64,000 bases of DNA from Microscillaceae bacterium (GCA_011390205.1 JAABSX010000015.1:1-64000), one strand, 5' to 3'; numbered from the stretch's first letter, positions 34,291 through 43,160 are shown. The notes: generated from the letters alone by a model not told the origin. A program made the numbers and translations.

Positions 34291-34452
34291 CTACCTGCTG
34301 TGCTGCCCTTCAAGGCTTTGATTAAAGCTAACCTGCTCGCGCCGTAGCTTAGAAAGTCCTTTGATAAACTCATACAATACCTCCTGAAACCTTCCTACCT
34401 GCTCTTGTACCTTTTCTGAGTTTATTTCTACTTTTTTATGATTGCTTTCCAT
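34291..34452 (-). CDS. Small 53-residue charged helical protein
   Basis: An open frame of 53 codons from ATG to TAG. The product opens MESNHKKVEINSEKVQEQ and continues GRFQEVLYEFIKGLSKLR to REQVSFNQSLEGQHSR. It reads as a single amphipathic helix with balanced charge, which fits a small coiled-coil or regulatory protein. No family is recognised. A 14-bp palindrome (34482-34495) lies 30 bp before the ATG and a long inverted repeat lies after the stop, so it sits in a compact unit of its own. Confidence 0.5.
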   Translation of the reverse strand: MESNHKKVEINSEKVQEQVGRFQEVLYEFIKGLSKLRREQVSFNQSLEGQHSR

Positions 34453-34481
34453 TTTTTATGAATTTTGTTTGTGTGTTAGAT

Positions 34482-34495
34482 TATAAACGTTTATA
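34482..34495. promoter_or_regulatory. Palindromic candidate operator before the small gene
   Basis: TATAAACGTTTATA, a perfect 14-bp palindrome, flanked by GTG and CAC. It lies between the small gene and the sppA terminator, a place for a dimeric repressor site. Confidence 0.4.
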
Positions 34496-34561
34496 CACAA
34501 AAATCAAGATATTTTACATAAAAAACTGATTATCAGCAACATAAAAAAAGGGCATAAAAGT

Positions 34562-34601
34562 AAAAACTCTCACTGAAAGATTTTTTTCTAAAAATGAGAG
34601 T
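34562..34601 (-). terminator. Terminator of sppA
   Basis: On the minus strand, arms ACTCTCA and TGAGAGT followed by TTTTTACTTTT, beginning 11 bases after the sppA stop. Confidence 0.7.
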
Positions 34602-34612
34602 ACTTAATCTGC

Positions 34613-36553
34613 TTATTTGATATAAATATCACAAGGTAATCTCATCTGTAACAAATCATAATATTTAATACGATAGAGCCAATACTCATTGCTAAAGAAA
34701 GCAGGCACCTCTCTCCAAACTCTAGCTAGAGGCTGCATCTGTGCCTGTGTATCTAGGCTTTTCATGATTTTTTCTAAGAAACTTTCTTTTTTAGGCAGAT
34801 AGACAAGCTCGTAATTCTCTAGATTTGCCCTTGCTGCGGCACGCTCTACAGCAAGCCCAAAGCCCCCAAGTGTATCTACTAGCCCACGGCTGCGGGCTTC
34901 TGCTCCAGACCAGACCCTGCCTTGGGCTACTTCTTTGAGGTCTTCTATAGACATGTTTCTTCCCTCTGCTGCCTTGCGGGTAAAAGTACGGTAGCCTTTT
35001 TCTACCATATTCTGAATCATTTGTTTTTCGGCTTCTTTGACAGGGCGGCTAGGGTTTCCTATGTCTGAGAATTGTCCTGTACCTACCCTGTCTGTGGTGA
35101 TTCCTAGCTTTTCTTTCAGAAATCCTTCCATATCTAATAGCATCCCGAATATACCGATAGAGCCCGTGATGGTGTTGGGCTGTGCCACTATTTCATCACA
35201 AGCCATGGCAAGATAATAGCCCCCTGATGCTGCCAAATCAGACATAGAAGCGACTACGGGCTTTACTTTTTTGGTAAGTTCTATCTCTCTCCAGATGATA
35301 TCAGAAGCAAGTGCACTTCCTCCAGGAGAGTTAATCCTGAGTACGATGGCTTTGTAGAGAGTGTCTTCTCTCACCTCACGCAGTAGCCTGATAATTTGCT
35401 CAGAACCGATGATGCCTTGCCGCTCTCCACTGCCCCCCATAATCTCCCCTTCTGCGATAATAAGGGCTATTTTATCATTGCTTTTTTCTCTGGTTGTAGT
35501 ATCTGTATCGGGGCTTTTTAGGTATTGTTTGTATGCTACTAAGTTGGCTTTTTGTTGCTTTTTAAGCTGAATTTTTTGGTCAATATATGTCATCATTTCA
35601 TCTTGGTAGCCTATGTGTGTGATAAGGTCAAACTCGAGGGCATCTTCAGGGGTTTGTATCAAAAATTCATCAGAAAGCCTTCTCAGCTCAGCTACTTCTA
35701 AGTTGCGGGCTTTGCCCACTTGTGCCAAATAATGATCGTAAATACTGTTGAGAAAAGAGGTGATTTGCGCACGGCTTTCCTCACTCATGTCTTCTCTTGT
35801 AAAAGGCTCTATGGCACTTTTGTAAGTACCTACCCTGAATATTTCTGCTTTGATGCCTAACTTGTCCATTGCTCCTTTAAAATATACCTGCTCAGAGACC
35901 AAGCCATTCAGCTCGAGGTTTCCAGAAGGATTCAAGAAAATAGCGTCTGCTATTGAAGCGAGATAGTAGGCATTTTCACTGAGATACTCTCCATAAGCGA
36001 AGATGGGTTTTTTGGTTTTTTTGAATTGGAGCAGTGCATTTCTGATTTCTTCTAGACTTGCAAAGCCTGCATTGACAGTGCCTAGGTCTAGGAGAATCCC
36101 TTTGATGTTGTCATCTGTTTGTGCTTTTTCAAGGGTTTTGACCAGCTCAAGCAAGCCTATATTTCCTTCTTGCCCCAGAAAAGGGACTGCTTCTTCTACG
36201 AAATCTTCCAGAGGATTGTCGCTGCCTTGCTCTGAAATAGGCTGCCGCAGGTTCAAGACCAAGATACTGTTGGGAGAAATGCTTACTTTCTGGCGATTGT
36301 CTGAGAATCCTTTGAGCAGCAAGGGCAATAAGTTTTGCAGCCTAAAATCACGTTTTGTTTGTGTATCAAAGTAGCTTGTTTGCCCACCTCCTAGCACTTG
36401 ATGCTGAGTTTCGGGGGGAGCTTGTGCTGAGGTACTTGCGTGCAGCTCCTCAGGGCTTTGTGATTGCCTTAGAGCATACTCGAGTGCCATCAGACAACAG
36501 AGTATGCCTAGCAATGGTCCGTATTTTCGGAAATAGATTGTGTGTTTTATCAT
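34613..36553 (-). CDS. sppA: Signal peptide peptidase SppA, 67K type
   Basis: A membrane-anchored serine protease that clears signal peptides. The 646-residue protein has two tandem SppA (S49) domains. The N-terminal one carries ILLDLGTVNAGFASLEEIRN and the Lys-containing GTYKSAIEPFTREDMSEESR; the C-terminal one carries LRINSPGGSALASDIIWREI and the nucleophile region MSDLAASGGYYLAMACD. So the catalytic Lys is in the first half and Ser in the second, as in E. coli SppA. I start at ATG 36553, directly before MIKHTIYFRKYG and the membrane helix; the frame is open 30 codons upstream but that part is not signal-like. Confidence 0.92.
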   Translation of the reverse strand: MIKHTIYFRKYGPLLGILCCLMALEYALRQSQSPEELHASTSAQAPPETQHQVLGGGQTSYFDTQTKRDFRLQNLLPLLLKGFSDNRQKVSISPNSILVLNLRQPISEQGSDNPLEDFVEEAVPFLGQEGNIGLLELVKTLEKAQTDDNIKGILLDLGTVNAGFASLEEIRNALLQFKKTKKPIFAYGEYLSENAYYLASIADAIFLNPSGNLELNGLVSEQVYFKGAMDKLGIKAEIFRVGTYKSAIEPFTREDMSEESRAQITSFLNSIYDHYLAQVGKARNLEVAELRRLSDEFLIQTPEDALEFDLITHIGYQDEMMTYIDQKIQLKKQQKANLVAYKQYLKSPDTDTTTREKSNDKIALIIAEGEIMGGSGERQGIIGSEQIIRLLREVREDTLYKAIVLRINSPGGSALASDIIWREIELTKKVKPVVASMSDLAASGGYYLAMACDEIVAQPNTITGSIGIFGMLLDMEGFLKEKLGITTDRVGTGQFSDIGNPSRPVKEAEKQMIQNMVEKGYRTFTRKAAEGRNMSIEDLKEVAQGRVWSGAEARSRGLVDTLGGFGLAVERAAARANLENYELVYLPKKESFLEKIMKSLDTQAQMQPLARVWREVPAFFSNEYWLYRIKYYDLLQMRLPCDIYIK

Positions 36554-36690
36554 AAGTAAGAGGTCTGCTAATTTGTAAATGTACTGATTATGCCATCCAC
36601 TTTGTATCTTCACAAATCTTAAAAGTGATTTGTAAAGACACAAGAAATGCTATAATGACACAAAACATAGTAGTACATCAGATGTTTTTG

Positions 36691-37374
36691 TTAGGCTGTG
36701 ATTCTGACAGACAGTGAGAAAAAGGAGTATTTTTCATCTACATATCTTGCCTCTACCCCCAAGGGATTGCCTGAGGTGAGTGCCACCTGAATCAGCCCAA
36801 TGCCAGCGCCTTTGCTTCTTTCTTTTTGGGGAGCGCTTCGGGTTTCTCTTTTGTATTCTCGGAGTTCGTCTCTGTTGAGGGAGTTTATTTTTTCGCAGCC
36901 CTCCACCAAGTCATCGATGTATTTATTTTGCACCAAGTTGCCACAAGAAAAAGTAAGGTATTTGCGGGTGCGGGTGATTAGAATCGTGCCGATGCTGTCG
37001 TTTCTGCTTCCAAACTGTACTTTTTCGGAGGAGTAATAAAGGATATTCTGGGCCAGCTCTACAAAGATAGAAAACAGTTTTTTGCTTGCCTTCGGATTTT
37101 CAGAAAATTTATCTCTGATGTCTCGGCTAATCTCTGCCAAAATCAAATCAGAAACGGGTCCTTTGTAAGAGATAAGCACATCATCTCTATTGGTGAGGGA
37201 GTAATAATCAAAAAGGCTAAATTCTGGCTCATCCTCTTCTGTGTCTGCCTGTGTTGTGTTGTTTTGCTCGTACTGCTTTGCCTGTTCTATGAGGGCATCG
37301 AGCATCATTTTTTGTGATTTGTACCAATTATTGAGTATTTCTCTCTGTGTTTCAAGTACTTCTTTAAAAAGCAT
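36691..37374 (-). CDS. siaB: SiaB-family protein kinase (DUF6272)
   Basis: A 227-residue cytoplasmic protein. After an N-terminal coiled-coil (residues 1-50) comes a GHKL-like ATP-binding domain: LFSIFVELAQNILYYSS is the N box, and SKGAGIGLIQVAL is the G2-like glycine loop. This is the layout of SiaB/DUF6272 kinases, which phosphorylate SiaC. In Pseudomonas siaB stands between siaA and siaC; here the putative target (22750-23136) and phosphatase (53398-55500) are distant. It is followed on its own strand by sppA 138 bp away and preceded 84 bp upstream by an ankyrin-like gene. Confidence 0.85.
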   Translation of the reverse strand: MLFKEVLETQREILNNWYKSQKMMLDALIEQAKQYEQNNTTQADTEEDEPEFSLFDYYSLTNRDDVLISYKGPVSDLILAEISRDIRDKFSENPKASKKLFSIFVELAQNILYYSSEKVQFGSRNDSIGTILITRTRKYLTFSCGNLVQNKYIDDLVEGCEKINSLNRDELREYKRETRSAPQKERSKGAGIGLIQVALTSGNPLGVEARYVDEKYSFFSLSVRITA

Positions 37375-37458
37375 AATTTTAATCTTTATAAGTAGATATT
37401 CAATTCTATGTAATGTCTAATTTTCTGTATATCAGCTACTTGCACCGCATGATTTGTT

Positions 37459-37926
37459 TTAATCTTCAAATCCTTGCAGTCCTTTCAATCCTTCAAAAGG
37501 AAAACTAAGCCCTGTCTCGTCTCTGATGCTGCCTTGTTTGTTGGTGAGGGCATCTTTGGAGGTAAGTAGGGGCAGCTCTGGAGAGGTTTTTCGCTCATAA
37601 ATGGGTCTTTCTTTTGATTTTAGCAAGTCTATGATTTGTTGGTTTTTTGTCATTTCTGCTTCCTCGATGGGTTTGTAAGGGATACAATCCCCCCAATTAC
37701 CTTTCTTTTTATCTACTCCGTGCTTAAGAAGTATTTTTACCCCCTCTGCAAGTTCTGCTCTGATACATTCCACAAGCAGCCCCCACCACTCGCCCCAAGT
37801 ATCTGTATAAAGTGAAGCATCATTGATTTGGGAGGCATCTATTTCTAGTAATTTATCCAATAAATCCCAGTTACAGGCATCTACTGCATTTTTAAGATGT
37901 GCACGGCTTACTTGTAAATTTTCCAT
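37459..37926 (-). CDS. Ankyrin-repeat-like small protein
   Basis: A 155-residue soluble protein. Residues about 8-105 look like two to three ankyrin-type helix pairs: LKNAVDACNWDLLDKLLEID, then LLVECIRAELAEGVKILLKH followed by GVDKKKG, then PYKPIEEAEMTKNQQIIDLL. The C-terminal 50 residues (PELPLLTSKDALTNK to FPFEGLKGLQGFED) are low in structure. It probably mediates a protein contact. It is upstream of the SiaB-like kinase in the same direction; whether it belongs to that pathway is unknown. Confidence 0.75.
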   Translation of the reverse strand: MENLQVSRAHLKNAVDACNWDLLDKLLEIDASQINDASLYTDTWGEWWGLLVECIRAELAEGVKILLKHGVDKKKGNWGDCIPYKPIEEAEMTKNQQIIDLLKSKERPIYERKTSPELPLLTSKDALTNKQGSIRDETGLSFPFEGLKGLQGFED

Positions 37927-38080
37927 ATTTTAAGGATTTAATTTTTGAACATCTCCCTTTACGGTCTGTAAATTAACTATTTTATCTAAAAAAACACAGT
38001 GCAAAGATAAAATTGCTTGGCTTGATTTTTTTGAGAGAACACGGCCAGAGCAAGCACTCAGAATACCAATAAACTAAAAG

Positions 38081-38088
38081 TACTTTTG
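38081..38088 (+). promoter_or_regulatory. Candidate promoter -7 element for the topoisomerase-like gene
   Basis: TACTTTTG, exact TAnnTTTG, 80 bases before the ATG at 38168. No clear -33 TTG. Confidence 0.45.
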
Positions 38089-38167
38089 GCAAAATAAGCG
38101 AAGTACTGTAAATTGTAACTTTTCAGTTATTCAGAAACAATCATTGATTTAGATTTACGTACAAAGA

Positions 38168-40549
38168 ATGTCAGATATTTTTTTTACACAGGCAGATTGG
38201 CAGCTCTTTACCAATCTTAATACACTCCCTCAGCAGGCAGGGGTTTCACGGCATCAGCTGCCTAAACTCGTGGCCAAAGAGCTGACAGACAATGCCTTAG
38301 ACACCAATAGCAAGGTGGAGATAACCCACCAAAACGATGGCTATTTTAAAGATACCATCACCGTCAGAGATTATGGAAGAGGACTCACAGGCAGCAATGA
38401 AGACATCGCCAATTTATTCTCTATGAATCGCCCCTTGACCAGCTCCAAGCGGCTCAGATTGCCCAGCCGAGGGGCTCTAGGCAATGGGCTTAGGGTCGTA
38501 ACTGCCACCGTATATTGCAGCAATGGCACACTAGAAGTAGCTACTCAAGGGCGAAGGCTCAGACTTATCCCCCAAGATGACGGCAGCACAGCCTGCGAAG
38601 AAATCGGCACTTTTGAGGGTACAGGCACAGAAGTCAAGGTGGAGATTCCTGATAATTTTTTTGGAGAAGATATTTTAGCTTGGGCAAACATCGCCTTGCA
38701 CGCACAGCAAGGTGGGGCTTTTAAAAAAGGGACATACCCGCACTGGTATGATTCTGATAGCTTTTATGGACTTTTGCTGGCAAGCCCACCCGACCTAAAA
38801 CTGGAAAATTTTTTACAATTATTTGATAAAATCTCTCCCAACAAAGCCAAAAAAATCATTAAAGAATTTACTGCACAGTTTTCTGAAGAAATAGAAAAAA
38901 CCCTGCATTGCCCCGAAATCAACCGTGCACAAGCAGAATGGCTTTTGGCAATGCTGCACCAGTCTGTCAAGCCTCTCTCAGCCCAGAAGCTGGGAGAAAT
39001 CGGTGCTCTAGAAGATTTTCCCATTTACCAAAAACAAAGCACTGAATTTACCCTCAAAACCTCCAAAGGTAATTTCCATGCCCAAATCCCTGCCTTGATT
39101 GAAGTATTTGCCCGCCCTGAATCTAGCAAAGAGGGCAATCAACTACTCGTCAATAAAACACCCATTGCGGGTGAGATAGACATCCAGGTTTACGAAAAAC
39201 GCCTCATGATGTATGGTTGTGGCATCAGTCAGCAGCTCGAAATCCCCAAAATCTCCCAAAATGCCCAGTTTTGGGTCAATATCATCACGCCTTACATGCC
39301 CATCGTAAGCAATGGCAAAGAGCCTGACCTCTCCGCATTGGCGAGCATCATAGGTGAGAATCTCCAAAAAGCAGCCCGACAACTCAAGCAGAAAACTACC
39401 TCACATTCTACCTCCGAACTTTCAGACACCAGCCCCAAACCTTCCCAAAAGCAAGCCCTGCTCGATGGGCTGAGCCAAGCCATTGACAAGGCATCAGGCG
39501 AGGGCAAGTACAGGTATTCTCTCAGGCAGCTTTACTACGCCCTCAGGCCACTCGTGATGCAAGCCACGGGCAAGGAGCTGAAGTATGCCAATTTTAACAA
39601 TATCATCACTGATTATGAATTCGATACAGGGGAAGACCTGCCTGGGGTATATAGAGATGAGCGTGGCACACTCTTGCACCCACACACGCACCAAGAAATC
39701 AAGCTGGGCACTAAAAACATAGAGCGATACCAGCGGCCTGTCTATAATTTTAATAAAATCTTGTATTCCGAAAAAGAAGGCTTCTTCGAAATCTTAAAAG
39801 ATGCCAAGTTCTGCGAGCAGCATGATTGTGCCTTGCTGACCTCCAAGGGCTTCGCCAGCCGAGCCGCCAGAGATGTGATAGACCTGCTGGCAGAAACCGA
39901 AGAAGAGCTACTGTTTTTTTGTATCCATGATGCAGACCTCTCAGGTTCACTTATTTACCAAGCACTTCAGGGAGCTACCAAAGCCCGCCCCGAGCGCAAA
40001 GTAAAAATCATTAATCTGGGCTTAGAGCCTTGGGAAGGGCTAGAAATGGGACTAGAAGTAGAAAACCTCGAAAAACGCTCCACCAAAAGTGCCGCACAAT
40101 ATGTAACAAGTTTTGATGATGACTGGCAAAACCCCAAACCTGTACAGTTTGAAGGCTACGAACGCTGGGCAACTTGGGGCGAATGGCTCAAATCTTTCAG
40201 AATAGAACTTAATGCGATGGATACGCCCACTTTCATAAATTGGTTACACAAAAAAATCAGCCAATACGACAATGGCAAAGTGCTTCCGCAAGAAGATTTC
40301 TTGAAAGCACAAGCCAAACAAAGCGTAGAACTTCAGCTCAAAGCACAAATCAGGGCTGAAATCTTGAAAAAACTAAATATAGAGCAACAAATCCAAGAGC
40401 AGTTTGTCAAAGATGGCCCCCGTATTCAGGCATTTATCCAAGAAAAAGACTGGCAAGAAAAAGTATTACAAACCCTCCAAGACCTGCCTCAGCAAAGCTG
40501 GAAAGAAGGGCTAGAAAGTCTGCTAGAAGAGATTATCAAGAAAATTTAA
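38168..40549 (+). CDS. Single-chain type IIB topoisomerase-like protein (Topo VI B-A fusion, Topo VIII-like)
   Basis: A 793-residue cytoplasmic protein. Residues 1 to about 270 form a GHKL ATPase like Topo VI B: N box ELTDNALD (38-45), VRDYGRG (66-72), SRGALGNG (100-107) and GTGTEV (151-156). Near 326-333, LLVNKTPI recalls the NRVP motif of the Topo VI B transducer. From about 425 comes a Topo VI A/Spo11-like part: YRYSLRQLYYALRP (448-461) with the YY pair, Tyr457 the likely nucleophile, then a TOPRIM domain with SEKEGFF (Glu535) and HDADLSG (Asp588, Asp590). A charged coiled coil ends the chain. ATP-driven double-strand passage is inferred. All key residues are present. Neighbours are unrelated housekeeping genes, and no mobile genes are near. 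Confidence 0.82.
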   Translation: MSDIFFTQADWQLFTNLNTLPQQAGVSRHQLPKLVAKELTDNALDTNSKVEITHQNDGYFKDTITVRDYGRGLTGSNEDIANLFSMNRPLTSSKRLRLPSRGALGNGLRVVTATVYCSNGTLEVATQGRRLRLIPQDDGSTACEEIGTFEGTGTEVKVEIPDNFFGEDILAWANIALHAQQGGAFKKGTYPHWYDSDSFYGLLLASPPDLKLENFLQLFDKISPNKAKKIIKEFTAQFSEEIEKTLHCPEINRAQAEWLLAMLHQSVKPLSAQKLGEIGALEDFPIYQKQSTEFTLKTSKGNFHAQIPALIEVFARPESSKEGNQLLVNKTPIAGEIDIQVYEKRLMMYGCGISQQLEIPKISQNAQFWVNIITPYMPIVSNGKEPDLSALASIIGENLQKAARQLKQKTTSHSTSELSDTSPKPSQKQALLDGLSQAIDKASGEGKYRYSLRQLYYALRPLVMQATGKELKYANFNNIITDYEFDTGEDLPGVYRDERGTLLHPHTHQEIKLGTKNIERYQRPVYNFNKILYSEKEGFFEILKDAKFCEQHDCALLTSKGFASRAARDVIDLLAETEEELLFFCIHDADLSGSLIYQALQGATKARPERKVKIINLGLEPWEGLEMGLEVENLEKRSTKSAAQYVTSFDDDWQNPKPVQFEGYERWATWGEWLKSFRIELNAMDTPTFINWLHKKISQYDNGKVLPQEDFLKAQAKQSVELQLKAQIRAEILKKLNIEQQIQEQFVKDGPRIQAFIQEKDWQEKVLQTLQDLPQQSWKEGLESLLEEIIKKI

Positions 40550-40551
40550 TG

Positions 40552-40559
40552 TATTTTTG
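40552..40559 (+). promoter_or_regulatory. Candidate promoter -7 element for the FKBP gene
   Basis: TATTTTTG, exact TAnnTTTG, just after the stop codon of the topoisomerase-like gene and 81 bases before the ATG at 40640. Confidence 0.45.
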
Positions 40560-40639
40560 TCATCTTAATACTTAATCTATGCCCATTCTCAGCGTTGAAA
40601 ATGTATAAAATGCTGATAAACAATTATTTACAAAAAATC

Positions 40640-41437
40640 ATGAAAAAATTAATTTATACCCTTCTAGCACTTAACATCTTATTCTTAAGTGCTTGCAAAA
40701 AAGAAGATGTAGAACCCACACTAGAAGAAAAAAACCAACAAATCTTGGCTTACATTGCCCAAAATAACCTTACTGCACAGCAGACTAGCTCAGGAATCTA
40801 CTATGTAAGCCTAGAAACAGGAGAAAGTACCAGAGGACCAGAAATAGGAGACCAACTGACACTCGCAGTAGAAGGAACTAACCTGAATGGGCAAGAACTC
40901 ACCCAAAACCCTAACCTAAAATTACCCTTTGGAGCGAATATACTGAACCAAGGACTAGAAGATGTCTTAGAACTGTTTAAAAAAGGGGATAAAGTCAAGG
41001 TGTTTCTTAGCAATGTGAACCCCGTGGCCGTCTATGATGTAACCCTGACCGATATCCGCTCAGAAGAGGAGCAAATCGAGGATTATATCACAGGCAATGA
41101 ACTCAGCACCAGCAGCACCGACTCGGGCATTGAGTACAGTATCGAGACACAGGGCACAGGCGAAGCACCAAGCCCCAATGACATCGTTTTGGTTATATAT
41201 GTATTGCGTGATTTGGAGGGCAATATCATAGACCAATCTTCTGCCAGTGGCACTAACTTTACCCTCAGCACCACGAGCTTGATTGCAGGGTTTTATGAAT
41301 CGGTATTATTGCTCAATGAGGGAGGCAAAGGTAAATTTATCATGCCCTCCTCACTTGCCTATGGTGTAACGGGTAACAGAAATATTCTGCCCTACACCCC
41401 GCTTGTGTTTGAGATAGAGCTTGTCAGCACAAACTAA
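40640..41437 (+). CDS. FKBP-type peptidyl-prolyl isomerase lipoprotein, two domains
   Basis: A 265-residue lipoprotein; the signal peptide ends FLSAC (Cys19). It has two FKBP-like domains. The first (about residues 40-145) has SSGIYYVSLETGESTRGPEI then GDQLTLAVEGTNLNGQEL and appears degenerate. The second (about 150-263) has DSGIEYSIETQGTGEAPSPN, VLLLNEGGKGKFIMPSSLAYG and the closing PLVFEIELV, the usual FKBP end. It should help fold periplasmic or outer-membrane proteins. I chose ATG 40640 because it gives a standard lipoprotein signal. Confidence 0.88.
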   Translation: MKKLIYTLLALNILFLSACKKEDVEPTLEEKNQQILAYIAQNNLTAQQTSSGIYYVSLETGESTRGPEIGDQLTLAVEGTNLNGQELTQNPNLKLPFGANILNQGLEDVLELFKKGDKVKVFLSNVNPVAVYDVTLTDIRSEEEQIEDYITGNELSTSSTDSGIEYSIETQGTGEAPSPNDIVLVIYVLRDLEGNIIDQSSASGTNFTLSTTSLIAGFYESVLLLNEGGKGKFIMPSSLAYGVTGNRNILPYTPLVFEIELVSTN

Positions 41438-41492
41438 GCCCTCTGCCCCACCTTCTCTCTGAGGGTGGGCTAATCACTTGATTTTTAATGAT

Positions 41493-42320
41493 TTAGATAG
41501 ATTCCTTGGGTAAAAAATAACCCAGACGGGCATCTTCAAAATAATAATTAAACTTGGGGCGGATGGGCTGAGAGAATAAATCTAGCTGTATGGGTATGCC
41601 TGATTTTTGGGGGTTAAAGTCTCGGTTTACCAGCTCTTCCAGAAAGCTTTGCTGGCAATCCATCAAGTAACTATAAAAAGGATTAGGGATAGATTCTGTC
41701 CTTTGGGTAAGCTTCTGAAGGTTACTGATGTCGTGTTTGGCATCTTGCTTTTGGGCAAAATCTAGCAAATCACTGAATATTTCTTGTTTTTCTTGAGAAG
41801 GAATATTCAAAAATTCAATCAAGGCAAAAAGATAAATATTATCATAATATTCAGATTCTATATTATGGTACGCATTTCTGATGAATAAATCTTTGAGAGA
41901 CACCCCCATGACCTCATTCTTAAAGTCCACATTTTTATTAAGATAAAACATCATCAGACGTGCACTGTAGGCACGCACACCTGCATTGCGGCTGCTCAGA
42001 AAACGTATAATCCTATGAAACCACTCATCTTCGTCTTGTGCAAAATCTGTAAATATTTTTTCTAGTATAATGATAGGTGCAAAATCATAGACCAGCAGCT
42101 TCCGTTCTTGATTTGCCCATAGTTTGTTGAGAGATTGCTCGTAAAGGCTGTGCACTTTGTGCTGCAGACTTTCATCAAAAAAATTAGAAAACGCTGCATG
42201 AAAAAGCAATGCTTTCTCGAGCTTTTCTGAATACACATCTGCACGATTGTGCAAAATGTAATTTCGCCACTCATTGAGGGTGTGAAGCAATGCCTCCCGA
42301 ACCAAACTACCTAAAACCAT
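41493..42320 (-). CDS. Hypothetical all-helical protein
   Basis: A 275-residue soluble protein with no signal peptide. It is helix-rich with HEAT-like periodicity (LEKALLFHAAFSNFFDESLQ, FHRIIRFLSSRNAGVRAYSA, RLMMFYLNKNV, EYYDNIYLFALIEFLNIPSQ). The C-terminus IQLDLFSQPIRPKFNYYFED is aromatic. I do not recognise a family. It is divergent from a sigma-factor gene across a 327-bp A+T-rich spacer and convergent with the FKBP gene. Confidence 0.7.
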   Translation of the reverse strand: MVLGSLVREALLHTLNEWRNYILHNRADVYSEKLEKALLFHAAFSNFFDESLQHKVHSLYEQSLNKLWANQERKLLVYDFAPIIILEKIFTDFAQDEDEWFHRIIRFLSSRNAGVRAYSARLMMFYLNKNVDFKNEVMGVSLKDLFIRNAYHNIESEYYDNIYLFALIEFLNIPSQEKQEIFSDLLDFAQKQDAKHDISNLQKLTQRTESIPNPFYSYLMDCQQSFLEELVNRDFNPQKSGIPIQLDLFSQPIRPKFNYYFEDARLGYFLPKESI

Positions 42321-42647
42321 AAAAAATAGACTTATTAAGTGGCAAAATTATCTGAAAATTTCTTTTTTATGGATAAAAACTCACTTATCCACAAAAAAAC
42401 TCGGCTTTTTCAATAAAACACATCCACAGAATAGCACTTATGTTTAAATAAAATCATTGATTAGATAAACACCCATACTGAAATCATATCCATTTTTAAG
42501 TGGTTTTAGATGAATTATAAGGCTTAAAACAGTTTAAAGCAGTTTTTTAGTGTTAAAATTATTATATTTTCAGAAATATTTGAAAATTAATTTTTTATTT
42601 TGTTTAGTTTTTATTATTTTTGCTTAAACAAAAAATAAAGGAAGATT
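42321..42647. other. A+T-rich divergent intergenic region with DnaA-box-like sites
   Basis: It contains TTATCCACA (42385-42393), a perfect DnaA-box sequence, with TATGGATAA (42368-42376, one mismatch to the reverse box) and ACATCCACA (42420-42428, two mismatches) nearby, and an A+T-rich stretch at 42541-42620. A -7 element TAATTTTG for the minus-strand gene lies at 42343-42350. Confidence 0.35.
42615..42622 (+). promoter_or_regulatory. Candidate promoter -7 element for the sigma-factor gene
   Basis: TATTTTTG, exact TAnnTTTG, 26 bases before the ATG at 42648. Confidence 0.45.
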
Positions 42648-43160
42648 ATGACAAGTACAGAAGTAAGCTCTCTATCACACATGTCTCAGTTTTTAAAGCC
42701 ATACGCTTTAAAACTTACTCAAGATGCACAAGATGCGAATGACTTAATTCAGGATACCCTCCTTAAAGCAATTACCAATATGGATAAATTTAAAGAAGGT
42801 ACTAACTTGAAAGCTTGGCTTTATACAATCATGAAAAATACATTTATCACCCGTACGCAGAGTGTGGCACGCCGCAGCACTTTTGTAGATACCACCGATA
42901 ACTTGCATTTTATCAATTCAAGTAATCATACTACAGAAAATCTAGCTTACTCTGATTTTGCGATGAAAGACATCAAAAGAGCCTTAGAAAGTTTAGACGA
43001 AATCTATCAAAAGCCTTTTATGATGCATTTCAGGGGCTTTAAATACACCGAAATCGCCACTCGCCTAGGGATGCCCCTCGGCACGGTCAAAAACCGTATA
43101 TTCATCGCAAGACAAGAACTGAAAGAGAAACTGCACCAATATGCTCCAAAAGAAGAGTAG
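42648..43160 (+). CDS. RNA polymerase sigma factor, ECF type
   Basis: A 170-residue sigma factor. Region 2 is LTQDAQDANDLIQDTLLKA and FKEGTNLKAWLYTIMKNTFI; region 4 is ALESLDEIYQKPFMMHFRGF then KYTEIATRLGMPLGTVKNRI. Region 1.1 and 3 are absent, as in ECF sigmas. No anti-sigma gene is adjacent, unlike the second ECF gene at 50791-51354. This type of solitary ECF is frequent in Bacteroidota. A strong terminator lies 60 bases after the stop. Confidence 0.93.
   Translation: MTSTEVSSLSHMSQFLKPYALKLTQDAQDANDLIQDTLLKAITNMDKFKEGTNLKAWLYTIMKNTFITRTQSVARRSTFVDTTDNLHFINSSNHTTENLAYSDFAMKDIKRALESLDEIYQKPFMMHFRGFKYTEIATRLGMPLGTVKNRIFIARQELKEKLHQYAPKEE

Noticed and set aside
42321-42647. Replication origin
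   Set aside because: Only one perfect DnaA box and no dnaA, dnaN or other origin-linked genes nearby; kept as a hint, not annotated as oriC.
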